From Phycisphaerae bacterium (GTDB lineage Bacteria > Planctomycetota > Phycisphaerae > Tepidisphaerales > Tepidisphaeraceae): DNA of 64,000 nt. Both the position numbers and the translations under genes were made by a program. Under the pieces are notes generated by a model. The model ran no database searches and was not told where the DNA came from. It was given only the letters and a program-made list of their open reading frames with translations. This document shows, one piece after another, positions 54,868-64,000 of the stretch; the first letter of the stretch is position 1, and the number at the start of each line of letters is the position of its first letter. Location of the stretch: the NCBI GenBank assembly GCA_030448225.1, contig JAUJNJ010000001.1, positions 1 to 64,000 of the forward strand, read 5' to 3'.

Positions 54868-55703
54868 ATGGCCAAGTGCGGTAAATGCGATCCTCACGAG
54901 ATCTGCGAGGAGTGTCCCGAGTGGATCTTCACGCTCGCGGATCTGATCATGTGCATGATGGGGCTGTTCGTGATCCTCTGGGTGCTCAAGCCCTCGCCCA
55001 AGCCCGAGAAGCCGGAACTGAACGAGGACTGGGTGAAGGTGGCGGCGGCCGTGCGCGAGGCGTTCGGGTACCTGCCGGACCCGACGAGCAAGGACCCGGT
55101 CGACGTCCACATGCTGATGCGCAAGATCGAGGAGATGGACCCGCTCAAGGGTCCCGGCGACGGCGGCAAGACGAAGCTGCCGCGCAAGAGCCCCCAGGGG
55201 AGCGACCCGGAGTCCACCAGCATCCGCACGGGTAAGGTGTCGGTCGAGGGCGGCCGGCTGACGTTCGAGCCGGGCGACGCGGCGCTGGGGCCGGACGTGT
55301 CGCGGACGCTCGACGAGGTCGCGGACCTGATCCGCGGGCACCGCAACATCATCCTCGTGCGCGCCACGCCGCGGCCGACGACTTCCTGACGACGGAACGC
55401 CGCAGCAGAAGATGGACCTGTCGCTGCGACGCGCCCAGGCCGTGGCGGATTACCTCGTGTCGCGGCGCGTCGAGCCGGACGTGCTGCGTGCAGGGTTGTT
55501 CCACGTTCGAGCCGGTCGCGCGCACGTATACGCCGACCGCGCTGGCGATGAACCGGCGTGTCGAGGTCGAGGCGACGCCGACGCTCGTCGAGGATCGCCA
55601 GGACCAGCCCCGCCGCCGCGCCGATGCGCTTCCTGTGCGGCCCGAGGCGACGCCCGCGTCGGCGACGCTTCGCGCTGCCACCGATGGCAATCCTGCTCAC
55701 TAA
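54868..55703 (+). CDS. motB: Flagellar motor stator protein MotB with Cys-rich N-terminus (frameshifted)
   Basis: About 278 aa. The N-terminus KCGKCDPHEICEECPEW carries two CxxC pairs, followed by TM sequence IFTLADLIMCMMGLFVILWVL, in which the Asp of LAD is the ion-binding stator residue. A linker and an OmpA-like domain follow: LTFEPGDAALGPDVSRTLDEVADLIRG, RRAQAVADYLVSRRVEPDVL, NRRVEVEATPT. Frame changes near 55365, 55395 and 55490 disrupt the OmpA domain. The stop at 55703 is the natural end of the corrected frame. Anchors the stator to peptidoglycan. Confidence 0.85.
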
Positions 55704-56050
55704 CGGGCAGCGGCGGTCACAGTGCATCTCTTTTTACCCGCCCTGCTGCCCCTTTTTCGCGTTCCCTTAGAAAATTATCGGACGTGCAGCCGCGTCGCAC
55801 GCTGTTTGCGACAAGCTGTCGCGAACTGGACATGATGTCTCTTCAGCTCGCCTGAATCGAAGGCAGGTTTTCACGCCTGCGCGCAGTCGCGCAACAATAT
55901 TTATCCCCCTTTTCGGGGCATTTCGGTTATACCGTTCTTTCAGCCGGTCGGCCTCGGCTGATAGGATGGGTAACGGGCATAGCCTTTGCTTTGCCCCCGA
56001 CAGATCGACCGCACGGGGCGAACAGGTCTTAGCGCAGGGTGAGGTAGTTT
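55704..56050. other. AT-richer intergenic region
   Basis: About 350 bp with the lowest G+C of the area around 55860-55960, including acaatatttatcccc and a ccccttttcgggg hairpin. It probably holds the promoter for the sugar cluster. No gene recognised. Confidence 0.4.
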
Positions 56051-56260
56051 ATGAAGCCGTATCCATCGGGCAGCAACTCTGGGAGCGCGAAGACGTCGAG
56101 CGGTACCGAGCAATCGCCTGCAATGGCACCGGGGTTCGCGGCGTCGGGCTGGGACAAGCCGGTCGCGTCGTCGCCCGCCGCCCGCCGCGGCGTGCCGCAA
56201 CCGCCGCCGGTCTGGACGCGCTACATCGACAGCCGGCTCAAACAGTTCTGCACGCGGTAG
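56051..56260 (+). CDS. Small hypothetical protein
   Basis: 69 aa: a Ser/Gly-rich first half and a second half with GWDKPVASS and PPPVWTRYIDSRLKQFCTR. GAGGT lies a few bases before the ATG, and codon choice fits the host. No homologue recognised. It is the first frame upstream of the glycosidase/transferase gene and may belong to that cluster. It may also be spurious. Confidence 0.4.
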   Translation: MKPYPSGSNSGSAKTSSGTEQSPAMAPGFAASGWDKPVASSPAARRGVPQPPPVWTRYIDSRLKQFCTR

Positions 56261-56518
56261 GCCGTTCTTCGCGATAAGCCGCTCCGCCGCGTGGGTCCGG
56301 GTCCGGTTTCGCTGTGGCGAGCCGGTGCCGCGCCCGCACAGCCTCGCACACCGCTCGCAACGCCGGCCGCGTCGGCCGGCGCGGTATAAAGGACGAACAC
56401 CGACACGATCGGTTCGCTTAGAGGGTCCGCGCCACCCGCTGCCGGCACCCCGCCGCCTCGCCAACCGACGATTGATTTCGCATCAAGCTCACCGGCTTGA
56501 AAGGAAGAGTGTACGCGC

Positions 56519-59309
56519 ATGGGTCCTGCCAACACGACCAGGGATGAACCGTTACGCCCCGCCGGCACGGAGGCCGCGCCGCAGCAGACGTCGGACGTCG
56601 ACGCAGCGCCGTTCAAGCAGTTCGTCTGGGGTGCCGGCATCGAGTGCTCGTTCCTGCCGCACCTGAACGTCGACCAGTACGCCTGGACGCAGCACGACCG
56701 CTTCTGGCGCGAGGACCTGGCGCGGGCAAAGGACCTGGGCATCTCGCAGTTGCGCCACGCGTTCCCGTGGCACGTGCTGGAGGCGAAACGCGGGCAGTTC
56801 GACTGGTCGTACGCCGACGAGCGGATGGCGGAGTTCGAAGCTGGGGATCGACCTGTTGCTCGACGTGATGCACTTCGGCACGCCGCTGTGGCTGAAGCAG
56901 GCCGTGGGCGACCCGGAGTTCCCCGAGGCGCGCTGGAGTCGTTCACCGAGGCGATCGTCACGCGGTACCGCGGGCAGGTGACGACGTGGTGCCCGTTCAA
57001 CGAGCCGCTCGTCAGCGCGCTGTTCAGCGGCGACTTCGGGTTCTGGCCGCCGCACGCCCGCAAGTGGCGGGGGTACATGCCGGTGCTGAGCCGCATCGTG
57101 CAGGGCCTGAGCCGCGGGATCCGCACGATCCGCCGCGTCCAGCCCGAGGCGACGATCCTGCACGTCGACGCCGCCGAGGGTATAAGACGCACAAGAAGGA
57201 ACTGCGGGCCGAGGTGCAGCGCGCAACCGCGCGCTTCATCGTGATGGACCTGCTGACCGGGCGCGTCGACGAGCACCACCCGCTCTACTCGTGGGTGAAC
57301 AGCTACGGCCTGTCGGACCTCGACCTCGAGTGGTTCCGCACCAACCCGCAGCAGCCGGACGTGCTGGGGCTCGACTACTACTCGCACAGCGACTGGCAGC
57401 TTCGAGATCCAGCCGGGCGGCGCGATCCGCCAGCGGCGGGCGGACAACCCGCTGGGGTTCTACGGCATCGGCAACGCGTACTGGCAGCGGTACGGCATCC
57501 CGCTGATGCTGACCGAGACGAGCATCGAGGGCCAGGCGATCAACCGCGAGATCTGGCTCGACACGAACATCGACCAGATCCGCCGCCTCCGCGAGGAGGG
57601 CGTGCCGGTGCTCGGGCTGGTCTGGTGGCCGATGATCGACCAGGTCGACTGGGACGGCGCGCTGCTGCACCGCGTGGGCAAGATCCACAACGTCGGGCTC
57701 TGGAAGCTCGAGCGCCAGCCGGACGGCACGCTGACCCGCGAGCCGACGCCGCTCATCGAGCAGTTCCGCGCCGCCGCCCTGGCCGGCGACGAGCGGGTCG
57801 GGAAGCTCGAGCGGATCAGCTACCCCTCCCGCGAGGCCGAGGACGAGCAGCTCCCGCCGATCGGCGAGTGGATCCAGCCCACGCTCGTCGCCGAGGCGCG
57901 CCCACGGCCGCCCGAGCGAGGCGGGCAAGTCCAACGGGAACGGGAATGGCAACGGAAACGGCCACAGCGCCGTCGCCGAGCCGGGCGCGCGGCCGCATCG
58001 CCGACCCCGCGCCGGGCCTCGGCGTCGAGCGCGCCCGCCGCCCACGCGGCGGCGCTGCACGCACAGGGCGCGCGTCGGTGGAGGTCGTCAACGACAAGGC
58101 CACCGACCGTTACGGCATCGTGGTCTTCAGCCATCTGCGCTGGGGCTTCGTCTGGCAGCGCCCGCAGCAGTTCCTCTCGCGGTTCGCCAAGCGGCACCCG
58201 ATCCTGTTCGTCGAGGAGCCGTTCTTCGACCGCCCCGAGGGCGCGGACGCGGACCTCCAGTTCCACCGCGTGATGCCGAACGTCACGGTCGTCTGCCCGC
58301 ACATCTCGGTGTCGTGGAACAAGAACCCCAAGCTGCCGGCGATGCTCCGCGAGTGGACCCGCGAGGCGATCGAGCGGATGAACGACGACGAGGGATCGTT
58401 CGACCGCCCGCTCCTGTGGTACTACAGCCCGATGGACTCCGCCTGGTCGCTGGGGTACTTCCCCAACCGCGGCGTGGTCTACGACTGCATGGACGAGCTC
58501 TCGCAGTTCACCGGCGCCCCCAAGACGCTCGTCGAGAACGAGGCCCGGCTCATCCGCCACGCCGACGTCGTCTTCACCGGCGGCTACAACCTCGGCGACA
58601 AAGCGCAAGCAGCACGACAACGTCCACACGTTCGGCTGCGGCGTGGAGATCTCGCACTTCGGCAAGGCCGGCGACCCCAAGACCAAGATCCCGCACGACA
58701 TCGACTTCATGCCCCGCCCGATCCTCGGGTGGTTCGGCGTGGTCGACGAGCGCCGACTACGCGATGGTCGGCGAGATGGCCCGCCTGCGGCCCGACTGGT
58801 CGTTCGCGATGGTCGGCCCGGTCGTCAAGGTCGACCCGAACCTGCTGCCGCACTCGCCCAACCTGTTCTGGCTCGGCGGGCGACTACCAGGTGCTGCCCA
58901 ACTACGCGCGGCGTTCGACGTGAACATGATGGCGTTCGCGATCAACGCCGCGACGGAGTTCATCAACCCCACCAAGGGCCTGGAGTACATGGCGACGGGC
59001 AAGCCGATCGTCAGCACCCACGTCCGCGATGTCGTGAAGCAGTGGAGCGACATCGTCCTGCTCGCCAAGAACACCGAGGAGTTCCTGGAGCAGGCGTGGA
59101 CGGCGATCCAGCGGGGTGAGGAAGTTCAGCAACGCGTGAAGCGCGGCCTGGAACTTGCCGGGCAGTGCAGTTGGGAAGTCACCGTCGCGCGGATGCAGTC
59201 GCTCATCAAACAGGCGATCACCAAGAACGACCGGCGGTCCGGCGGCAAGGTCGAGCCGCTGCCCGAGGCCGAGCTCGAATACCAGTACATGGCCACGCAG
59301 GGATCGTGA
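56519..59309 (+). CDS. GH1-like glycosidase fused to a glycosyltransferase (many frameshifts)
   Basis: About 929 aa if read as one protein. Part 1 (to about 57890) is GH1-like: FVWGAGIECSFLPH, LRHAFPWHVLEAKRGQFDW, VTTWCPFNEP with the acid/base Glu, LGLDYYSHSDWQ, PLMLTETSIEG with the nucleophile Glu, and GLVWWPMIDQVDWDGAL. An (NG)n linker near 57915-57945 leads to part 2, a family 1/4-type glycosyltransferase: YGIVVFSHLRWGFVWQRPQQ, FLSRFAKRHPILFVEEPFF, PILGWFGVVDER, GKPIVSTHVRDVV. No stop is visible in any forward frame across the junction (57900-58080), supporting a fusion. About ten frame changes occur. Separate genes starting at the GTG at 58077 cannot be excluded. Confidence 0.72.
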
Positions 59310-59486
59310 GCATCAGACGCCGGCACGCGACCCCGGGCCGGTCGCGAGCACGGGTGGTGGCCGGAACGCGAAAAGGACGGGCAGGTGCAGGGATGCGACG
59401 CATACCCCTGTAGGGGCGGTTCGCCCGCCCGATGAGTTTCCGGCGACCCGACCGCGGGCCGCCCTTACAGAGGAGATCAAAGGACT

Positions 59487-61188
59487 ATGGAAAAGAAGAT
59501 CGTCATCATCGGCGGGTCCGACCGGCCTCGGCGCGTCGGCTACCGCCTCAAGGAACTCGGGTACAAGAACTTCCAGCTCTACGACCGCCTGCCCTACATC
59601 GGCGGCCTCGCCAGCAGCTTCACAGATTCCGCCGGCTTCACGTGGGACATCGGCGGGCACGTGATGTTCAGCCACTACAAGTACTACGACAAGTGCTTCG
59701 AAGACCTGATGGGCGACGACTTCCAGCTCAACAACCGCGAGTGCTGGGTCCGGATGTTCGACACGTGGGTCCCCTACCCGTTCCAGAACAACATCCGCTA
59801 CCTCCCCAAGGACGTGACGTTCGAGTGCCTCGCCGGCCTCGTCGAGGCACAGACGAAGCGCGACTACAAGAAGACGAAGAACTTCAAGGAGTTCATCGAC
59901 GCGGTCTTCGGCGACGGCATCGCCAAGCACTTCATGCTCCCCTACAACTTCAAGGTCTGGGCGCACCCGGCCGAGCAGATGAACAAGGAGTGGATCGGCG
60001 AGCGCGTCGCGGTGCTGGACGTCAACCGCGCGATCAAGAACGTCGTGCTTGGCACCGACGACTTCGGCTGGGGCCCGAACAACCAGTTCAAGTTCCCGCT
60101 GTTCGGCGGCACCGGCGAGTTCTACCGCCGCATGGGCAAGTCGCTCGACGGGCACGTGAACCTCAACAAGACGATCGACTTCATCAACATCGCCAAGAAG
60201 GAGATCCGCTTCAAGGACGGCGAGATCGTCAAGTACGACCAGCTCATCGCCGCGATGCCGCTCGACAAGCTGTGCAACGACGTGATCAACGGCGAGATGC
60301 CCCGCGAGATCAAGCGCGCCGCCGCGGGCCTGAAGCACTCCGGCGGGTACATGGTCGGCATCGGCATCAAGCAGCCGTGCCCGAGCACCAAGTCGTGGAT
60401 GTACTACCCGGAGGCACTGCCCGTTCTACCGCGTCACGTACCTCAGCAACTACAGCCCGTACATGACGCCGGACAAGGACACGCACTACTCGCTGCTGTG
60501 CGAGACGAGCTACAGCGAGTACAAGCCGGTCAACAAGGACACGATCGTCGAGGACACGATCCAGGGCCTGATCAACGCGGGCATGCTGAAGGACGAGGAC
60601 CGCAAGGACATCGTCAGCACCTGGACGTACCACGCCGACTACAGCTACCCCACGCCGAGCGTCGAGCGCGACGGGATCCTGGCGCAGGTCATCCCGTTCC
60701 TCGAGCGGCACGACGTCTACAGCCGCGGGCGCTTCGGCATGTGGAAGTACGAGGTGAGCAACACCGACCACACGCTCATGCAGGGCGTGGAGGTGGTGAA
60801 CCGCCTGCTGCTGGGCGAGCCCGAGAGCACGATCGGCATCAAGTACGAGTCGACGCTCGACGGCCGCAACGCCGCGAGCCACGAGCGGCCGCAGGTCGCG
60901 GGCAGCGGCGACCCGAAGAAGAAGGCCGAGGCGGCCGCCGCGGGCACCGGCAGCGTCACCGTGATGGCGAAGGACAACCCCGACGCCGTGCAGTCGGCGC
61001 ACCCCGGCAAGGCCGACGCGTCGTCCGCCGCGGCCGCCACGGCCTCCGCCGCGGCCGTGAAGCCATCGGTCCGCTCGGCCGCTCCGGCCGCCGCCACGGG
61101 CCATAAGGACGTCGGCGACAAGCGCGAGGTCCACACGTCGGAAGAGGAACTCGGCGTCACCACCCCGGATGGAGGCAACGATGACTAA
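59487..61188 (+). CDS. UDP-galactopyranose mutase-like FAD protein (frameshifted)
   Basis: About 566 aa. The N-terminus KIVIIGGSDRPRRVGYRLKE should be a dinucleotide-binding motif; reading one frame over gives GPTGLGA, so two compensating indels hide GxGxxG. YDRLPYIGGLASSFTDSAGF, TWDIGGHVMFSHYKYYDK and PYPFQNNIRYLP follow, as in UGM and related amine-oxidase-like flavoproteins. A further extra base near 60420 is followed by CPFYRVTYLSNYSPYMTPDKD. The C-terminal 110 residues are an Ala/Lys-rich tail. GAGGAG precedes the ATG. It probably works on an activated sugar for the adjacent transferase. Stop overlaps the next small ORF. Confidence 0.78.
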
Positions 61189-61297
61189 CGATCGACGGAA
61201 ACGTCACCCGGGCCAGGACGCGCGCCGGAACGCCCGCAAGGCCCACGGCGCGAAAACCAACCCCGACCGCCCCGAATCGCGGCGCCAGCCGCGGTAA
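61181..61297 (+). CDS. Small basic protein
   Basis: 38 aa, MTNDRRKRHPGQDARRNARK and so on, almost all Arg, Lys, His, Asn, Pro. It starts inside the end of the mutase-like gene (ATGACTAA overlap) and is followed 22 bp later by a perfect terminator, which suggests it is the last gene of the operon. Not recognised; could be a nucleic-acid-binding peptide or chance. Confidence 0.35.
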   Translation: MTNDRRKRHPGQDARRNARKAHGAKTNPDRPESRRQPR

Positions 61298-61319
61298 CCG
61301 AGGTCGGTCAATAACAGAG

Positions 61320-61360
61320 ACACCCGCGGCGTCACACCGGACGCCGCGGGTGTTCTCATT
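61320..61360 (+). terminator. Terminator of the sugar cluster
   Basis: Perfect 14-bp stem (acacccgcggcgtc / gacgccgcgggtgt), loop acaccg, then tctcattt. Confidence 0.85.
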
Positions 61361-61806
61361 TCACGCGACCCGCGATCGTTCTGCCGTAACGGCGCGTGGC
61401 CGCGGTACACCATTCACGCGCCTTTCGTGCCCGCTCCCTCTACAGCGCATCACCTCCCGGCGCGGTGGCGTGGCCACCTAAGGTGGTCACGCCGGCAGGC
61501 AAGTTCAACCTTCGGTTTCGCTACGCCTCAAGTGGGTGGAAGCGTCTTGAAGTGATTCGTAGCACCTCATCCAGACGAGAGCAGTAGCGACCCCAGGAAT
61601 TTCGAGACACGTGCACCTGTCCCGTGTCTGGGATCAGTCGTTCCTGTCGCTCCTCGAGATGTCGCGTCTGATCGTGACTGCCGGCACCGGCCGCGATGCG
61701 AAGTAACGGTGGGCTACGACGACGGGCAAAGAGAGAGGGGGCGCCCGGCTCCGCCGGGCACCCCGTCCGTTCGTGGGCGTCTGAGGGATGTGCAGTCTCC
61801 GGGCGA
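61361..61806. other. Gap before the DUF3618 operon
   Basis: About 450 bp without a recognised gene; moderately lower G+C than the surroundings. It lies downstream of both flanking genes. A weak dyad, ggtggcc/ggccacc, lies near 61470-61490. Confidence 0.35.
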
Positions 61807-63036
61807 CTAGCCGCGGAGTTCGTCCTTGTGGCGGCGGGTCTCCTCCTTCGCCGCCTCCTTCGTCTCGTTCACCACGGCCTTCGCCTGCTGGCCGAGGTCG
61901 GTCAGGCCCTCGCGCCGGGCCGACTCGCGGGCGGCGTCGGTCACGTCGCGGGCGACGTGCTTCAGCTTGTCCACGATGTCGCTCGGCCCCGCGCCCTGAC
62001 GCTGGGCGGCTTCGGCGGCGGTGTTTGCGGCGTTGCCGGCGACCTGCTTGCCACGGTCCATCAGGTCCTGGGCTGTCTCCTTCGCCCCTTCCTTAAGGCG
62101 GTCGGACTGCTCGCCCATCAGCTCGTTCTCGCGACGCGTCTCGGGCAGCAGGAGCCCGGTCAGCACGCCGGCGGCCAGCGCGGCGGCACCCATCGCCAGC
62201 GGGTAGCGGTCGAGCGCGTCCTCGAAGCTGCGGCGGGTCGTGTCGTAGCCGCGACGCATGCCCTGCCCGGCGCTGTTGTAAGCGGAGCTCGACCACTCCG
62301 ACGCCCGACCGCTCATGTCCGACGCCCGCCCGCCCAAGTGCGACGCCGACGACGACGCGCCCGAGGCGAGGTTTCGGACCGAGCCGGCGACCGAGCTGGC
62401 CGCGTCGGAGATCGACTCCCCGACCTGGCCGGCCTTGTCCTTGAGCTTGTCCATGATGCCGGGGCCGCCGCTGCCGCCGCCGGCCGACGAGACGTCGCCG
62501 CCGCCACCGGTGGACGACGCGCCCGACCCGCCGCCGCGGTTGCGGAACTCGGCGCCGTACGACTCGTCGTACGGCTGCCCGGTGCGGGCGTCGACGAATG
62601 ACCCGCTGTACTCGCGCAGGTCCTCGTCGCGCCACCGGCCGTACGGGCCGTTGCCGTTGCCGCGATTGCCGCTGCTGCCCCCGTCGCGGGTCTGGTCGAA
62701 GATCATCCACGCGACGCCCGCGCCGATGAGGGCCGCGGGGATCGGGTTGCTCTTGAGCCGGTCCACGATCGCCGACCCGTAGTCCTTGGCGGTCTGGGTG
62801 ACCTCGGCGTCGGAGTTCCCGGCCTTGCTGCGGAACATGTCGAGCATGTCGTCGAGCAGGTGTCGCGGGCGGAGCTTCTCGCTGAGGGCGTCGACGGTCT
62901 GGTCCATCTCGGCGCGGGTGCGGCGGATGTCGTCGCGGATCTCGCCGCTCGACCCCGCGGTCGTGACGTCGGCCCGCCCGATCTCCGGCGTCGACGAGGA
63001 CGACGACGTCACTTCGAAACCTTCTCTTGTAGCCAT
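61807..63036 (-). CDS. DUF3618 membrane protein
   Basis: 409 aa, intact. The N-terminal region has GEIRDDIRRTRAEMDQTVDALSEKLRPRHLLDDM, the DUF3618 signature. A hydrophobic segment (IPAALIGAGVAWMIF) and a Gly/Ser/Asn-rich low-complexity middle follow, then a second hydrophobic patch (PLAMGAAALAAGVLTGLLLP) and a long Ala/Lys/Glu coiled coil with KETAQDLMDRGKQVAGNAANTAAEAA repeats resembling LEA/YtxH stress proteins. Perfect AGGAGG before the ATG. It overlaps the end of the DUF1469 gene by 28 bp. Likely an envelope-stress membrane protein. Confidence 0.85.
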   Translation of the reverse strand: MATREGFEVTSSSSSTPEIGRADVTTAGSSGEIRDDIRRTRAEMDQTVDALSEKLRPRHLLDDMLDMFRSKAGNSDAEVTQTAKDYGSAIVDRLKSNPIPAALIGAGVAWMIFDQTRDGGSSGNRGNGNGPYGRWRDEDLREYSGSFVDARTGQPYDESYGAEFRNRGGGSGASSTGGGGDVSSAGGGSGGPGIMDKLKDKAGQVGESISDAASSVAGSVRNLASGASSSASHLGGRASDMSGRASEWSSSAYNSAGQGMRRGYDTTRRSFEDALDRYPLAMGAAALAAGVLTGLLLPETRRENELMGEQSDRLKEGAKETAQDLMDRGKQVAGNAANTAAEAAQRQGAGPSDIVDKLKHVARDVTDAARESARREGLTDLGQQAKAVVNETKEAAKEETRRHKDELRG

Positions 63037-63548
63037 TGTTTGTCCTCCTGGAGCGACTGGACGGTCTTGTCCGGGGTGAGCGACTGGTGCTTGAGCGTCT
63101 TGAGGCCCTTCTGCGTGTAGGACCACCCGACCGCGCCGACGACCGCGCCGACGATGAGCGGGGCGAGCCAGTAGCCGTGGTCGTCGAGGCCCATCGCGTC
63201 CAGCGCCAGGGCCAGCCCGACGGCCAGGGCCGTGAGGGCGAAAAAGAGCCCGAGGTAGCATAGCACTGCACCGACGCCGACGTACGCGCTGTTGCGCGCC
63301 GCCTGAGACGCCTTTTCGCCCAGTTCGGTCTTGGCGAGCGCCAGTTCCTGCTGAACGAGCGTGGTCGTCTCGTCGCGCAGGTCTTTGACGAGGTCGCCGA
63401 TCGAGCGGTCGTCGCCGCCGGCGCGGTCGCGCATGGCGGCCCGCTCGGCGGGCGTGCGGACGTCGGGGACGCCGCCGTCCAATCCCGGGTCGCGCAGGTC
63501 CCGTCCGGCGGCGGAACCGACCGTGTTTCTCGTGTCACGGGTGTCCAT
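63009..63548 (-). CDS. Phage-holin-superfamily (DUF1469) membrane protein
   Basis: 179 aa, intact. A hydrophilic N-terminus is followed by SIGDLVKDLRDETTTLVQQELALAKTELGEKA, typical of DUF1469/Phage_holin_3_6, then two TM helices (about 92-118 and 128-150) and a short basic tail. Such genes usually accompany DUF3618 and YtxH genes. GGAGGTG precedes the ATG at 63548, which overlaps the upstream stop (TAATG). Function not established. Confidence 0.88.
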   Translation of the reverse strand: MDTRDTRNTVGSAAGRDLRDPGLDGGVPDVRTPAERAAMRDRAGGDDRSIGDLVKDLRDETTTLVQQELALAKTELGEKASQAARNSAYVGVGAVLCYLGLFFALTALAVGLALALDAMGLDDHGYWLAPLIVGAVVGAVGWSYTQKGLKTLKHQSLTPDKTVQSLQEDKQWLQEKVSK

Positions 63549-64000
63549 TAGTGCACCTCCGGATTTCGGTCGAGCTCGTCCTTGGACTGCGCGGGATCCG
63601 CCGAGGCCGGCGAGCGCGTCGCGGCCGACGAACCGCCGGGCGGGTAAGGCATCGAGGAGATGCCGGACGGCTGGGTGGTCGCGGTCGTGAGCGTGGGGAT
63701 CGGGGGCGGCACGGCGCCGCCGCTGGGCGTGGTGCCCGACGCGGACGGAAGGTCGCCCGTCGGATACGTCCGCACCGTCGAGCCGGCGTCGGTTGACGGC
63801 GACGTCCCGGCCGTGCCGGACCAAGCCTGTTGCCCGCCCTGCTGCCCGGCGGTGAACTCCTGGCCCACGTCGGGCCGGCTCATGGCGCCGGTCGTCGTCG
63901 AGCCGATCCCGCCGCCGCTGCTGCCATAGCCGCTGGTGCCGGCACCGGTGCCGCCGGCGTACCCGCCCGAGCCGGCGGTGTAGCCGCCCGAGCCTTGGCC
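63548..64000 (-). CDS. Gly/Ser/Pro-rich protein, 5' end beyond the window
   Basis: At least 150 aa are visible, open to the right edge. The outer part reads GQGSGGYTAGSGGYAGGTGAG and the rest is Pro/Thr/Ser-rich with GVGQEF-like polar stretches; an internal Met lies at 63883. No domain recognised. It stops at TAATG shared with the DUF1469 start, so it is the first visible gene of that operon. Possibly a disordered envelope-stress (YMGG/DUF-type) protein. Confidence 0.6.
   Translation of the reverse strand, partial: GQGSGGYTAGSGGYAGGTGAGTSGYGSSGGGIGSTTTGAMSRPDVGQEFTAGQQGGQQAWSGTAGTSPSTDAGSTVRTYPTGDLPSASGTTPSGGAVPPPIPTLTTATTQPSGISSMPYPPGGSSAATRSPASADPAQSKDELDRNPEVH

Noticed and set aside
61696..62601. 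301-codon plus-strand frame opposite the DUF3618 gene
   Set aside because: Antisense of a clear DUF3618 protein with a perfect Shine-Dalgarno on the minus strand.

Overview
The window is GC-rich DNA (roughly 70% G+C by eye) from a Gram-negative, lipid-A-type bacterium. The gene content points to the Planctomycetota, probably a Phycisphaerae/Tepidisphaera-like lineage, recovered as a metagenome or draft contig. The supporting genes are a Ser/Thr kinase with WD40 repeats, adjacent DUF1800 and DUF1501 genes, a thioredoxin-fold secretory protein, pilMNO-pilBTC in one run, and bamA-skp-lpxD. The placement is an inference; no rRNA or tRNA gene was found to confirm it.

Layout: gapA (-) and a kinase-WD40 protein (+); two degenerate receiver-domain proteins, the second fused to GGDEF; a cardiolipin-synthase-like enzyme; a secreted thioredoxin-fold/DUF1800/DUF1501 group (9.1-14.2 kb); an FHA protein (-) divergent from hemW; a type IV pilus locus (18.2-29.4 kb: pilM, pilN, pilO, a PilP-like gene, pilB, pilT, pilC and three pilin-like proteins) followed by a VWA protein; a parDE pair; an envelope cluster bamA-skp-lpxD with a GtrB/ArnC-like and an ArnT-like glycosyltransferase (31.5-39.7 kb); a sigma-54 activator divergent from a second GGDEF protein; bioA and bioD separated by a foreign-looking HEAT-like gene; a polysaccharide export protein, a membrane-anchored phosphatase and a SAM hydroxide adenosyltransferase on the minus strand; pcm, recG and an AlkB homologue; motA-motB; a sugar cluster with a GH1-like domain apparently fused to a glycosyltransferase plus a UDP-galactopyranose-mutase-like flavoprotein (56.5-61.3 kb); and an envelope-stress type operon (Gly-rich protein, DUF1469, DUF3618) running off the right edge.

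About 40 frameshifts interrupt otherwise well conserved genes, and pilB carries a 107-bp diverged tandem duplication across its Walker A motif. Because the broken genes are core functions and the breaks are one or two bases in G/C runs, uncorrected sequencing or strain-mixed assembly is more likely than gene decay. For such genes I give the span of the whole gene and describe the reconstructed reading.

The least explained signal is non-coding. At least ten gaps hold imperfect mirror-image (inverted) elements with self-similar short-word arms, such as cgcggagacgc, accgcaagacgc, atccacagatt, gttgctagt and gtcagtgg. Several lie inside apparent operons (pilP-pilB, pilB-pilT, motA-motB). They look like several families of dispersed mobile or regulatory spacers and are reported individually.
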